From Anaerolineaceae bacterium (GTDB lineage: Bacteria; Chloroflexota; Anaerolineae; Aggregatilineales; Phototrophicaceae), in assembly GCA_002699585.1 (NCBI GenBank), contig PABP01000004.1, positions 105,182-169,181 on the forward strand: DNA of 64,000 nt, written 5' to 3'. The position numbers and the translations under genes are program-made. The notes under the pieces were generated by a model that did not search any database, was not told the origin of the DNA, and was given only the letters and a program-made list of their open reading frames with translations. Below, in pieces: positions 1 through 9,112 of this stretch. Each line of letters opens with the position of its first letter. Within the stretch, counting starts at the first letter, position 1.

Positions 1-316
1 AGACAGCTAATACGAGCGCCAGCGGCATAATGATGAAAACGCTTGCCGCTGTGTAAGTCAGGGTGTTACCTGCTGCCTGCCAGAACACAGAATCGTTAAA
101 AATGCGTTCGTAATTGGCCAGCCCCACCCACGTAATCTCGCCAATACCATTCCAACGGAACAGTCCCAGAATCAGGGCTGACAAGCTGGGAAATAAGAAA
201 AACAAGCCAAACAATAGGAAAAAGGGAGATATGAAGACGTACGGTGCGCACCCATATCTAGAAAATCTTGATCTACTTTGTGTGGCGATTGGCTCCGCAA
301 CGGTTGTGCTTGCCAC
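1..316 (-). CDS. ABC sugar transporter permease (MalF/UgpA type), 3'-truncated by the window edge
   Basis: Inner-membrane permease of a carbohydrate ABC importer (CUT1 type); only the first 105 residues lie in the window. After a polar N-terminus the translation shows APYVFISPFFLLFGLFFLFP, the usual first membrane segment, then LFRWNGIG and a VGLANYERIF motif typical of MalF-type subunits, then the start of the next membrane segment. The GTG at 314-316 is chosen because a strong Shine-Dalgarno (GGAGGTAA, complement of 321-328) sits just ahead of it; no upstream in-frame ATG is better placed. It lies 164 bases downstream of the binding-protein gene in the same direction and is separated from it by a hairpin. 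It probably continues the LacI/GH42/binding-protein operon; a second permease is expected beyond the edge. Confidence 0.85.
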   Translation of the reverse strand, partial: MASTTVAEPIATQSRSRFSRYGCAPYVFISPFFLLFGLFFLFPSLSALILGLFRWNGIGEITWVGLANYERIFNDSVFWQAAGNTLTYTAASVFIIMPLALVLAV

Positions 317-407
317 AGGATTACCTCCAAACAACTCGGTCTTTATGAGCCTACTCCCAGGCTCAGGTCATGCAGCGACGATTTGCCTTATTTGTTGATC
401 CGCCAAA

Positions 408-447
408 ATATGTCAGGATGCCTCTTATGGCAGACATCCTGACATAT
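408..447 (-). terminator. Intercistronic hairpin between binding-protein and permease genes
   Basis: A perfect 13-bp inverted repeat (ATATGTCAGGATG at 408-420, its complement at 435-447, 14-base loop) lies between the binding-protein stop and the permease start. There is no T-tract, so it looks more like an mRNA-stabilising or partially terminating hairpin than a full terminator. Such elements commonly make binding protein more abundant than permease. Confidence 0.6.
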
Positions 448-480
448 GGCCTTACAACAAATGCTCAAACGAGAGCAGGT

Positions 481-1773
481 TTACGAATCGAATGCGATTT
501 CGTCTTCAACGATGAAGATAACTTCATCAATCAGGGTTTGCGCATCCATACTGCCGTCGAAGAACAGCGGCATACGTTCGGTAATGGCATCATTCCAGAC
601 CGCACGGTACGGGCTTTGGTACCAAACCGGAACTTCTGTAACCGTCTCTGCCCAAATCTCACCAATGGGTTGACCGCCGTAGAAGGGATCTTCGAACCCA
701 ACGACGCGATCATCTTCAAATGCGGAGATCATGGTCGGGTAGTAGCCGATTTCTTCATAGCGCAGGACCTGGCCTTCATAAGTCAGGAAGCCGTAGTCGA
801 TCAGTTCCCAGGCAAGTTCAGCATTTGGGCTGTCTTTGGAAACAGCGAAGCCGGTGCCACCCCATACGCTGGTGCCGAGGCCTTCGCCATCATCCCAAAC
901 GGGCATCGGGGCGATACGCCATTCACCGGCCATATCTTCAGCTTGCGGTTTGATGATGTAGTCACCGTACCAGTCCGCCATGATGGAGCCAGCAAGTTGA
1001 CCGGATTGGTATTCTTCGATGGGGGTTGCGGTCCACATTTCACCTGTCAGGAAGGTTTCAAAGGCACCACTGTCCACACCCTGGCGCCACAGGTCGAGGA
1101 CCTCAAGCGCGATTTCACGGTTGGCTTCTTCACCGAAGACGAAGTTGCCATCCACGTCGAAGACCTGGCCGCCGCGCTGCAAGAAATACATCTGGAACAT
1201 GCTGGCATCGTCGGAAATGAAAGCCAGTGATGTACCTTGTTCGGCTGCTGCTGCACCGGTTTCAAGGAATTCGCTCCAGGTGGTTGGGACTTCGGCGCCT
1301 ACGCTCTCCAGAACTGCCGGTTGGTAGAAGTACGCAACTGTCGATAGACCACTGTCCACGCCGTAGATGCCGCCTTCGTAGTTGTAGAGTGTCCAACGAC
1401 CTTCGGCGATTTCATCGTACTTGTCGCCGATAAGATCCGTTAGATTGACGAAAGCCTGGTCGATGATGCCATCACGCATGTAGCGCGGGAACTGGCCCTG
1501 TTCGATGCCCAGGATATCCGGTAGGGGCTCGCCAGCAGCTAGGTTCGACAAGACGACGGTATCGACATCGGTTACGACCTGGAAGTCAAAGGTGAAGTTG
1601 ATATCAGGATGATATTCTGCGGCCCATTCTTCGGCACGCGCGCTGAAGAATTCGACATACAGACCATCATGCGTCCACAGGGTAAGGGTCACATCTTCTT
1701 GGGCGTTGACCATCCCTGCCATAAGCATGAGAGCGATCAATAGAGCAAATAAAGTTTTGCTGATCCGTAACAT
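481..1773 (-). CDS. ABC transporter extracellular sugar-binding protein
   Basis: Family 1 extracellular solute-binding protein (430 aa) for a CUT1 carbohydrate importer, exported and tethered or free outside the membrane. Residues 1-24 are a Sec signal peptide (hydrophobic core LFALLIALMLMAGM, cleavage after VNA). The mature start DVTLTLWTHDG is the classic first beta-strand of the family, and length is typical. A Shine-Dalgarno AGGAGA precedes the ATG. It lies downstream of the GH42 gene and upstream of a permease gene, so the imported sugar is probably a beta-galactoside or galacto-oligosaccharide; specificity cannot be read from sequence. No ATPase gene is present nearby, so a shared MsmK/UgpC-like ATPase encoded elsewhere is likely. 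Confidence 0.9.
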   Translation of the reverse strand: MLRISKTLFALLIALMLMAGMVNAQEDVTLTLWTHDGLYVEFFSARAEEWAAEYHPDINFTFDFQVVTDVDTVVLSNLAAGEPLPDILGIEQGQFPRYMRDGIIDQAFVNLTDLIGDKYDEIAEGRWTLYNYEGGIYGVDSGLSTVAYFYQPAVLESVGAEVPTTWSEFLETGAAAAEQGTSLAFISDDASMFQMYFLQRGGQVFDVDGNFVFGEEANREIALEVLDLWRQGVDSGAFETFLTGEMWTATPIEEYQSGQLAGSIMADWYGDYIIKPQAEDMAGEWRIAPMPVWDDGEGLGTSVWGGTGFAVSKDSPNAELAWELIDYGFLTYEGQVLRYEEIGYYPTMISAFEDDRVVGFEDPFYGGQPIGEIWAETVTEVPVWYQSPYRAVWNDAITERMPLFFDGSMDAQTLIDEVIFIVEDEIAFDS

Positions 1774-1837
1774 TTGTAAAGTTCTCCTAGTTGAATTTGC
1801 TTTTTTGACTTTGCTTTTCAGCGAAAGTACTCGTTAA

Positions 1838-1850
1838 ATGAACTGTTCAT
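1838..1850. promoter_or_regulatory. Perfect 13-bp palindrome upstream of the sugar-binding-protein gene
   Basis: ATGAACTGTTCAT is a perfect inverted repeat centred on one T, about 65 bases upstream of the binding-protein start, in the 129-base gap after the GH42 gene. Its position suits an operator or an internal promoter element. It does not match the LacI-type palindrome at 5276-5295, so the cognate regulator is unknown. Confidence 0.35.
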
Positions 1851-1902
1851 ACATCTTATATGGGTCTATAGGCATGTCCTTTCTCCAAACCTCACTGAGC
1901 AT

Positions 1903-3981
1903 CTAGGATTGAACGACGATTTTGACGTCCCACGCCCCGATGCTGAGTGCATCATTTTCGGAAATTTGCGAATCACTAAAGAGTTCACGACCACCGCCAG
2001 GGATTGAAGGCAGCGTTTGCGGCGTCCATGACCAGTTTGTAAAGAACAGCAAGCGTTCACCGCTGGTTGCCCGCGATGCAACCACTCGTACAGACGTGGG
2101 TAGCTCTTCCATGATGGGGGCGATATTGGCCTGTTCCATCGTCCAGGAAGCCAAAGCGCGACCGAGGGCTTCATTGGGGAGCGTGCCGCAGTACGTCACG
2201 CGGCCTTTGCCAACTTGCTTACTGACAATCGCTGGGAATCTTCCAAAGTGCAGATGTACATAGGTCACCAGCGCGTCTGCAGATTCCAACTCCAGACCAT
2301 CGGCCCAGGCCGTCGCTGCTGCGTCTTCCGGCAGGTCGATACCGTCGCCTGTCACGGGCAGGTCCTCTAGCAGGTTGCTGAATTCCTGGTAACTAGCACC
2401 AACGGCCTCGCGCAAAATACCTGGCGCGACGTTCCAACGTGCCCGTGCGAATTCATCGCTGTAGCCGCTACGGAACGTCACCAGCAGATGGCCGCCGTTT
2501 TCGGCATAGGCAACCAGACGGTTTAGCAGATTGTCATCGGCGGCATACAGCGCTGGAACCACCAGCAGCGGATATTTCTCAAATTCCTGCTCTGGATGGA
2601 CGATAGCCGTTTGCGCCGAAACATTGAAGAAGGCGCGATAGAAGTTATCGAAGATGCGCTCGTAGGAAATGCGGTCCGGCTGGGTTGTACCCGGCTTGGA
2701 GAGCGGCGGCATGTATGATAGGGCATACTTGCTATCTTCGTGATACAGTACAGCAACGTTGGCTTCTGGCTTAAGGTCCGTCAGAATGTCATTGTGCTCG
2801 ATGAGTTCGGTCGCAATCTGCTGGAACTCGTTGCCGATACGGCCTTTTTCCAGGCTGTGGCCCAGGACACCGCCCCAGTAGGTTTCAAAACCATAGTGCA
2901 GCGTATGCCAGTGCCAGTAGGACACCATATTCGCGCCCTTGCTGATGAAGCTGTACACAGACTGCCTCAGTTGGCCTTCATAACCAGGGAAATTGGTATG
3001 GGAGCCGCCGATGCTGTTGGCGTTCAACTCAGTAATCAGGAAGTTGTCCTCTTTACCGCTGCGCGCCCAATCGCCATTAAGGAAAATTTGGGAAACACCC
3101 ACATGGTCCTGGCGTGCTGTCATCCAATCCGGGCCGCCTGAGAGTTTGTTATGTTCAACATCCAGCTCAAGCCCTGCCTGTGTGACGTGGTAGGGGTTGA
3201 TGGCGACCACGTCCAGGCTCTTGCTGATCTGGAACATATCGCCTTCTGGGCGGCTGTAGGCCCCTACAAAACACTGGGTGACAAATTGATCATCACGCGC
3301 ATATTCGCGGACGATTTTGGCTTCCCAATCCAACAGGTCGGTTACTAACGTAGACTGGAAACGTCGCCAATCCAGATCATAACCGGGCGTGGAATTGCCA
3401 TCTGGCGTCCATAGTTCGTCCCACTCATTGATGCGATGCGACCAGTAGGTCAGGCCCCACACTTCATTGAGCTTGTCGACGGTCTTGTATTTGTCTTTGA
3501 GGTACCACAGGAACTTCTGGAAAACATCGGGATTATGAAGTTGACCACTGCTGGTCTCGTTATCAATCTGGTAGCCGATGATCGCCGGGTGAGGCGCATA
3601 ATGGCTGACCAGTTCTCGAATGACGCGCTCGGCATAGTGACGGAACGCCGGATGCGCATGGTTCATATTCTGGCGATGACCATAGGGCACATACGTCCCT
3701 GACGACCACTGCGCCATGATTTCAGGATGTTTTTTGGCCATCCAGGGCGGGATGGCATAGGTCGGTGTGCCAAAAATAACTTTGATGCCCGCGGCATGCA
3801 TTGCGTCAATGACGCGGTCCATCCAATGAAACTTGAAGACGCCATCTTCTGGTTCCCAGCTATACCAGGTAGATTCCCCCAACCGCACAACAGTCAGGTT
3901 CATCTCTTTCATCAGGCTGATGTCTTCTTCAAGGCGCTCATAGGGCTGATACTCATGATAGTAGGCAGCGCCATACAGCAT
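1903..3981 (-). CDS. Beta-galactosidase, glycoside hydrolase family 42
   Basis: Retaining beta-galactosidase of GH42 (692 aa), hydrolysing terminal beta-galactosides of imported oligosaccharides; no signal peptide, so cytoplasmic. The protein opens MLYGAAYYHEYQPYERLEED, typical of GH42. The acid/base is E142 in GYQIDNE and the likely nucleophile is E318 in FLITELNA; the TIM barrel is followed by the trimerisation (GATase-like) domain at about 410-620 and a small C-terminal beta domain. An in-frame extension to 4011 exists, but the ATG at 3981 has the strong GAGGAGA site five bases ahead and begins exactly where GH42 proteins begin. It sits between the LacI regulator and the sugar-binding protein on the same strand, so regulator, hydrolase and importer form one unit. 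Confidence 0.93.
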   Translation of the reverse strand: MLYGAAYYHEYQPYERLEEDISLMKEMNLTVVRLGESTWYSWEPEDGVFKFHWMDRVIDAMHAAGIKVIFGTPTYAIPPWMAKKHPEIMAQWSSGTYVPYGHRQNMNHAHPAFRHYAERVIRELVSHYAPHPAIIGYQIDNETSSGQLHNPDVFQKFLWYLKDKYKTVDKLNEVWGLTYWSHRINEWDELWTPDGNSTPGYDLDWRRFQSTLVTDLLDWEAKIVREYARDDQFVTQCFVGAYSRPEGDMFQISKSLDVVAINPYHVTQAGLELDVEHNKLSGGPDWMTARQDHVGVSQIFLNGDWARSGKEDNFLITELNANSIGGSHTNFPGYEGQLRQSVYSFISKGANMVSYWHWHTLHYGFETYWGGVLGHSLEKGRIGNEFQQIATELIEHNDILTDLKPEANVAVLYHEDSKYALSYMPPLSKPGTTQPDRISYERIFDNFYRAFFNVSAQTAIVHPEQEFEKYPLLVVPALYAADDNLLNRLVAYAENGGHLLVTFRSGYSDEFARARWNVAPGILREAVGASYQEFSNLLEDLPVTGDGIDLPEDAAATAWADGLELESADALVTYVHLHFGRFPAIVSKQVGKGRVTYCGTLPNEALGRALASWTMEQANIAPIMEELPTSVRVVASRATSGERLLFFTNWSWTPQTLPSIPGGGRELFSDSQISENDALSIGAWDVKIVVQS

Positions 3982-4140
3982 AGTTATCTCCTCAATGATG
4001 AATTGGGCCACACGAAATAAACCTTAGCGGGTTTCATATAGCCCGAACGGTAATCTAGCTTTATAATCACGAGGTCCATGTTGTCTCGTCCGTATGTTCT
4101 GGTGATTTGGCGGTCCCTGACAGCAGGCGAGATTGGCATG

Positions 4141-4169
4141 GACACCTCAAATAGTTGGGTGTCTTTTTT
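4141..4169 (+). terminator. Rho-independent terminator pointing along the plus strand
   Basis: GACACC, an 11-base loop, GGTGTC and six Ts (4164-4169) form a compact intrinsic terminator that reads on the plus strand. Both flanking genes (GH42 and LacI) are on the minus strand and no plus-strand gene ends here. It may end an antisense or small transcript starting in the GH42 leader, or it may be fortuitous. The rest of 3982-4197 shows no other gene. Confidence 0.5.
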
Positions 4170-4197
4170 CTATGGATGACTCCTCATAAGCAGCTTT

Positions 4198-5232
4198 TCA
4201 TAAACGTTTCCTCGAACTTCTTCGGATAACAATTTCTGGACGAATCACCGTCATTTCCGGTGCTTCAAACGTCCCATATTTGACATTCGATTCGATCATC
4301 TCAATGGCTTTGTGTACCAGGATAGACCCATAGGTATCAAAGGGCTGATGCACTGTCGTGAGCGGTGGCCAGAAGAATGCGCATTCTGGCATATCATCGT
4401 AACCTACGACGCCCATTTCATCGGGAATACAGATACCTCGTTCGTTGAGGATACTCAGTGCGCCCAATGCCATCTGGTCATTGCAGGCGAACACCGCATC
4501 CATTTCCTGGAATTGGTCTAATAACTGGGCGACGCCTTTAGCACCGCTTTCTACACTCCAGTCCCCATAAGCAATTTGCCGCTCATCAAAAGTTATACCC
4601 CGCTCAGAAAGCGCCTCACGCCATCCGGCGAAGCGCCGCTTGGCAACTTGCCAGTGTGAAGGGCCACCGATGATCCCGACATGCTTGTAGCCCTCATCAA
4701 ACAAATGATGGACGATCTGGCGTGCTGATTCTTGCTGCCCGACGTCGAGCACACTAGGCACGCCCAGCAGATTGTATTCCATCGTGATAATCGGGATTTT
4801 CGATAACAGATTCGGACTCTCAATACGTACCGGTTCATCCCAGGTACGTGCAATTTCCCAGATAATGGCATCCGGCTGATGGGCCATCAACGCTCGTATG
4901 TGGCTTTCCGGGTCAACTGGGTCGTCAGTGTGCAAAAAGTAGGGGAGTACGCGGTAGCCTGCTGCATCCGCATCGCGGTCAATGGCGACAAACGAAGAAC
5001 GAGGTCCAATGTGATGCAGATTTGAGCTAATCAACCCGATGGTAAATGTTTGACGCGCGCTAAGCCTACGTGCCAACACATTCGGCTGATAGTCGAGCCG
5101 ATCAATAATCTCCTGGACGCGCTTGCGCGTGGCAATCGCTACATCGGGATTATTATTAATCACCCTGGAAACGGTTTGTTTAGAAACCCCAGCTTCCTCG
5201 GCAATTTCTGCAAGAGTAATTTTGCGTACCAC
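4198..5232 (-). CDS. LacI-family transcriptional regulator of the beta-galactoside module
   Basis: LacI/GalR repressor (344 aa). Residues 4-50 form the helix-turn-helix and hinge (ITLAEIAEEAGVSKQTVSRV, then LDYQPNVLARRLS); the rest is the periplasmic-binding-protein-like effector domain beginning TFTIGLIS, with the family's late GYDDMPE segment. The start is a GTG at 5230-5232, consistent with the usual distance to the helix-turn-helix; no strong ribosome site is visible. It heads the minus-strand GH42/importer unit and is divergent from the GH2 gene. An inverted repeat between them (5276-5295) is its likely operator. Effector is presumably a galactoside or galactose, inferred from neighbours only. 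Confidence 0.92.
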   Translation of the reverse strand: MVRKITLAEIAEEAGVSKQTVSRVINNNPDVAIATRKRVQEIIDRLDYQPNVLARRLSARQTFTIGLISSNLHHIGPRSSFVAIDRDADAAGYRVLPYFLHTDDPVDPESHIRALMAHQPDAIIWEIARTWDEPVRIESPNLLSKIPIITMEYNLLGVPSVLDVGQQESARQIVHHLFDEGYKHVGIIGGPSHWQVAKRRFAGWREALSERGITFDERQIAYGDWSVESGAKGVAQLLDQFQEMDAVFACNDQMALGALSILNERGICIPDEMGVVGYDDMPECAFFWPPLTTVHQPFDTYGSILVHKAIEMIESNVKYGTFEAPEMTVIRPEIVIRRSSRKRL

Positions 5233-5275
5233 TTCAATGTACCAGCTTTTTAAACCAAATACTTTTGTGTTATGA

Positions 5276-5295
5276 TACCGATACCGTGATCGGTA
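5276..5295. promoter_or_regulatory. Candidate LacI operator between divergent lacI and GH2 genes
   Basis: TACCGAT, six bases, ATCGGTA: a 20-bp inverted repeat (arms 5276-5282 and 5289-5295), with further matching outer bases at 5273-5274 and 5297-5298. It sits 44 bases from the regulator start and about 160 from the GH2 start in the only divergent gap of the module, where autoregulation plus control of GH2 is expected. Confidence 0.5.
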
Positions 5296-5456
5296 ACAAT
5301 TGCCCTGAGCATATCGGATTAATCATCAGATGTCAAATCCATTGTTCAGGTATCAAGCAATACTTATGACACGACTATGAAGTCGCCGCAGCTTTTAATT
5401 CTCTTAGTTTGGCGACCGAATATTTATCAAGTTTTCTTCCGAAAAGGATACATGAG

Positions 5457-7832
5457 ATGCAGAAAAAATCATTTGATCTCGGATGGACGTTTAATGAGTC
5501 CAGCTTCTGGGAATCCATGTTGATGGGGGAGGCGGTTGGCCAGGTGGTCAACTTACCCCATGATGCCATGATCGCCAAACCGCGCGCGGCCAGCAACCCC
5601 TCTGGCACACATGGCGGGTTCTTCCCTGGCAGCAATGCCAATTACACCAAGTCTTTCGATGTTCCCGAAGAATGGCGTGGCCAAAAAGTGCAGCTTGAAT
5701 TTGAGGGCGTTTACATGAACGCCGAAATTTCTGTCAACAAGCAGCTTATTCAACGGCAGCCCTATGGCTATTCCAGCTTCCTGGTCGATATCACGCCGTA
5801 CCTGCGTTATGGCGAAACCAACGACATTAATGTCGTTGCCAATAATACCGCCCAACCCAACTCTCGCTGGTATTCAGGCACAGGCATCTACCGTCACGTC
5901 TGGTTGCGAATTGGCGATACCATGCATATCAAACCCTGGGGTATCTTCGTTACGACGCCATTAGCGGATACCGCAAAATCTGTCGTGCAGGTAGCGACTG
6001 AAATTGAGAGCCTGTCGGGTTTTGTTCTGGAAGGTGCGGCCCTGCGCTCGACCATCGTTGATGCTGACGAAAATGCCGTTGCCCACGTTGAGACGCTGCT
6101 AGCCAGCCTGAGCGTTGCGCAGACGCTCCAGGTAACCGATGCCAAGCTCTGGTCGGTGGATGAACCCTATCTCTACACGCTCCTGACCGAAATTGTCGTT
6201 GACGGCAGTGTGGTCGATAGTGAACAGACGCGCTTTGGTATTCGCTCAATCGAGATCGATGCTGAGAATGGCTTCCGACTCAATGGCGTACCGATGAAGC
6301 TGAAGGGTGGTTGTGTTCATCATGACAACGGCCCCCTTGGTTCTGCCAGCTACGACCGCGCGGAGTATCGTAAAGTCGAATTGCTCAAATCGGCGGGCTT
6401 CAATGCGCTGCGTACAGCCCATAATCCACCGGCTCCGGCTTTGCTCGATGCCTGTGATGAATTGGGTATGCTGGTCATTGATGAAACCTTCGACTGCTGG
6501 CGCATGGGGAAAACGCCCAACGATTATCACTATCACTTTGAAGAATGGTGGCAGCGCGATACCGCGGCAATGGTCAAGCGTGATCGCAATCATCCGTCGG
6601 TCATCATATGGTCTATCGGCAATGAAATTCTGGAAAGCCTGAGCGTACCTGACGGTGACAAGTGGAGCCAGCGCCAAGCGGATTATATTCGTTCGCTGGA
6701 TAGTACCCGCTATACCAACTCAGCTATTCCCGTCAACTTCTGGGAGATGTCAGAGTCACCTGATCTGGATAGCCTATTCAATCCGCCAACTGTCCCTGAG
6801 GATTACGAGCAAGACACCTGGGCGCAAATCACCCGTGACTATTGCAAGCACCTGGACGTCGTCGGCTACAATTACCTGATTAATCGCTATGAAATTGATG
6901 CAAGCCGCTTTCCGGGTCGTGTCATTGCCGGGACCGAAACGTTCCCGCATCAAGCCTTTGACTACTGGATGGAGACGGAACGCTTGCCGCATGTGATCGG
7001 CGATTTCGTCTGGACAGCCTTCGACTATATTGGCGAGGCCGGCATTGGCGGTGTGAACTATGATGAGCCGCTGACGTTCTCGAACCCCTATCCTTACCAC
7101 CTGGCCAACTGCGGTGACTTCGATATTTGCGGCTTCAAGCGTCCACAATCCTACTATCGTGACCTGCTGTGGGGTGTTCGGACCGCTCCTTTCATTGCTG
7201 TGCTCGATCCTGCAGACTATGGCAAAGAAATGAACTTTACTGCCTGGGGTTGGGAACCCGTACTGGCCAGTTGGACGTTCCCTGAAGCCGAGGGCAAAAC
7301 CACCCAGGTCGATGTCTACTCGATTGACGATGAGGTTGAACTGTTCATCAATGGCGCGTCCGTGGGACGTCAACCCGCTGGAGCCGCCAATAAGAACAAA
7401 GCCAGCTTTGAGGTGACCTACCAGCCCGGTACGATTGAGGCTGTCGGTTATACCAATGGCACAGAAACGGGCCGTGCCCAGTTGTCGACAGCCGGTAAAC
7501 CAGCCGCGCTGCGTATCTCGTCTGACCGCGATCAGCTTGCAGCGACACACGGTGACCTGGCCTACATCACCATTGAAATCGTAGACGAGAACGGTGTCGT
7601 CGTGAGCGCTGGCGAGCCAACAGTGTCCGTGGAAGTTGAAGGTGCTGGTGACCTCGCGGTCCTCGCGACAGCCAATCCCGTTTCCGAGGAGTCTTATGTC
7701 GGTAATGAACGCAAAGCGCACAATGGACGCTTGCTGGCCATTGTACGCACTAGCGGCGAACCCGGACAAATCACACTGACCGCGCAGACCAAGAGCCTGC
7801 CAGAGACGTCTATACAGTTACAGGTCAACTAG
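5457..7832 (+). CDS. Glycoside hydrolase family 2 enzyme (beta-galactosidase-like, DUF4982 type)
   Basis: Retaining GH2 enzyme (791 aa), cytoplasmic by lack of a signal peptide. Order: sugar-binding jelly roll (about 1-160; SRWYSGTGIYRHVWL), immunoglobulin-like domain (160-265), TIM barrel (265-590), then a DUF4982-like domain (about 600-680) and a terminal Ig-like domain (about 690-791). In the barrel, E390 of IWSIGNE is the acid/base and E494 of GTETFP the likely nucleophile, the latter motif being typical of the DUF4982 group of beta-galactosidases. Start chosen at the ATG at 5457, preceded by AAAAGGA, where the first domain begins; an upstream start at 5409 has no ribosome site. Divergent from the LacI/GH42 unit. 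Beta-galactosidase is likeliest; beta-glucuronidase or beta-mannosidase activity cannot be excluded. Confidence 0.88.
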   Translation: MQKKSFDLGWTFNESSFWESMLMGEAVGQVVNLPHDAMIAKPRAASNPSGTHGGFFPGSNANYTKSFDVPEEWRGQKVQLEFEGVYMNAEISVNKQLIQRQPYGYSSFLVDITPYLRYGETNDINVVANNTAQPNSRWYSGTGIYRHVWLRIGDTMHIKPWGIFVTTPLADTAKSVVQVATEIESLSGFVLEGAALRSTIVDADENAVAHVETLLASLSVAQTLQVTDAKLWSVDEPYLYTLLTEIVVDGSVVDSEQTRFGIRSIEIDAENGFRLNGVPMKLKGGCVHHDNGPLGSASYDRAEYRKVELLKSAGFNALRTAHNPPAPALLDACDELGMLVIDETFDCWRMGKTPNDYHYHFEEWWQRDTAAMVKRDRNHPSVIIWSIGNEILESLSVPDGDKWSQRQADYIRSLDSTRYTNSAIPVNFWEMSESPDLDSLFNPPTVPEDYEQDTWAQITRDYCKHLDVVGYNYLINRYEIDASRFPGRVIAGTETFPHQAFDYWMETERLPHVIGDFVWTAFDYIGEAGIGGVNYDEPLTFSNPYPYHLANCGDFDICGFKRPQSYYRDLLWGVRTAPFIAVLDPADYGKEMNFTAWGWEPVLASWTFPEAEGKTTQVDVYSIDDEVELFINGASVGRQPAGAANKNKASFEVTYQPGTIEAVGYTNGTETGRAQLSTAGKPAALRISSDRDQLAATHGDLAYITIEIVDENGVVVSAGEPTVSVEVEGAGDLAVLATANPVSEESYVGNERKAHNGRLLAIVRTSGEPGQITLTAQTKSLPETSIQLQVN

Positions 7833-7859
7833 CTCTCGATATATCCTGCGTTGATAAAG

Positions 7860-7896
7860 AAAACAGCCATTCCCCTAAGTGAGGAATGGCTGTTTT
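7860..7896. terminator. Bidirectional terminator between convergent GH2 and GH15 genes
   Basis: AAAACAGCCATTCC (7860-7873), a nine-base loop and GGAATGGCTGTTTT (7883-7896) form a perfect 14-bp stem with A-rich and T-rich flanks, so it can end transcription from both sides. Confidence 0.9.
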
Positions 7897-7957
7897 GATC
7901 TAGCCAGTACTGTTTGAATCTGATCAAGCCTTATCTACGCGCTCAGTACAAGACGAA

Positions 7958-9112
7958 TCACTGCCTTGCATGTGCCTGTAAGAGATGCAGCACAATGAGA
8001 TACTCAGCGTGTGTCCAGAGCAAGGGGTTGGCGATCTCGCCGCGTTCCTCCACCCATTCTTGGTAGTAACTTGGGTCGAGCATGGCATCTTTGGTCTGCT
8101 CCGGCAAGTTACCCTCACTATCCGCGTGCGATTCCGCCCAACTGAGGAGTTCTTTAGCTGCGGCGATGTCACCAACCTGGGTTTTGTACCACGCCAGCCA
8201 CAATCCCAGCAGGATCCAGGCCCCGCCCCCATAATACGTGTCTTCCACATGGCGATGTACACCATGTCCCTTGGCAAGTAGGTCGCGCTCAATACGGGCA
8301 ACCGTTCGCTGCATCAACGGGTCATCCGGCGCGAGAAGGCCATCATCGGGTAGGGCCGCCATGAGTAGATTGGCATCGACCATATCCAGCCCGACTGATT
8401 TTGCCAGTTCGCCGTTTGGTGTCAGTCCCTTTTCCATAATAAACGTGCGTATCGCCTCACGCGTGGGTTCGACGTCCAGTGTGGGAACCAATTGGTGGGC
8501 CGCGCCCAATCCAGCATAGATTGCCGCCAGTGTGCTGATGTGGACATCGTCGCCGCGCTCTTCCCAACAGTCATAGCATGGCTGCTGCCAGACGGCTGAC
8601 AAATAGCGAGCAACCAGTGTGATCGCCTTTACCCAGGCGATAGGCAGCGGCGTGATGCGGCATACGTCAACGTACTTGGCCAGCGACCAGACCCACAAGC
8701 TAGGCCCATCAAGCTGGAACTCTGGCCAACTATCGGGTCCGGCATTGCCGCCATCTTCGTATCGCGCATTAAGCGTATCGGCGACTACTAGATCTTGCCC
8801 CTGTTCCATGCGGCTGATAGTGCGCTCCAATGCGTCGGCGCGGCCATTGATGATCGCCGCACACCAGCGATGGAACTTATCCGCGCTGTCCCACTGCCCA
8901 GAAATGCCCGCCGAATGCGGGACCATATTGTCGATGCCATCCAGCGTCAGGGCATACGCGATGAACGCGCCATCACGGAACCACGAATAGTGATAATCGG
9001 GCATGGTCGGGCAAGCCAGGTAGCCCCCGGCTGGCTGCTGATTGTCCATAATGACCTGTTGGCTGTGGGCATGGAGCTTGCTCAATTTGTCAGATTGGGT
9101 TTTAGTGGTCAT
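7958..9112 (-). CDS. Glycoside hydrolase family 15-like protein (glucoamylase/glucodextranase type)
   Basis: (alpha/alpha)6-barrel exo-glucosidase (384 aa) resembling GH15 glucoamylases and glucodextranases, which release glucose from non-reducing ends of alpha-glucans. Family landmarks: YSWFRDGAF (residues 42-50), the acidic pair E184-E185 in CWEERGDD as candidate general acid, and E338 in LPEQ near the C-terminus as candidate general base. No signal peptide and no N-terminal beta domain, so it is a short cytoplasmic form. It overlaps the GH66 gene by 11 bases and is the last gene of the importer operon. In this context it should degrade imported isomalto-oligosaccharides. The bond preference (alpha-1,6 or alpha-1,4) is inferred from the GH66 neighbour. 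Confidence 0.82.
   Translation of the reverse strand: MTTKTQSDKLSKLHAHSQQVIMDNQQPAGGYLACPTMPDYHYSWFRDGAFIAYALTLDGIDNMVPHSAGISGQWDSADKFHRWCAAIINGRADALERTISRMEQGQDLVVADTLNARYEDGGNAGPDSWPEFQLDGPSLWVWSLAKYVDVCRITPLPIAWVKAITLVARYLSAVWQQPCYDCWEERGDDVHISTLAAIYAGLGAAHQLVPTLDVEPTREAIRTFIMEKGLTPNGELAKSVGLDMVDANLLMAALPDDGLLAPDDPLMQRTVARIERDLLAKGHGVHRHVEDTYYGGGAWILLGLWLAWYKTQVGDIAAAKELLSWAESHADSEGNLPEQTKDAMLDPSYYQEWVEERGEIANPLLWTHAEYLIVLHLLQAHARQ

Noticed and set aside
370..1230. Long plus-strand open frame of 286 codons opposite the first binding-protein gene
   Set aside because: It is antisense to a gene with a clear signal peptide, ribosome site and family motifs; its translation shows no recognisable domain and is a codon-bias shadow.
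6774..7769. Minus-strand open frame of 331 codons inside the GH2 gene
   Set aside because: Antisense shadow of a gene with intact catalytic motifs; no ribosome site and no recognisable protein features.
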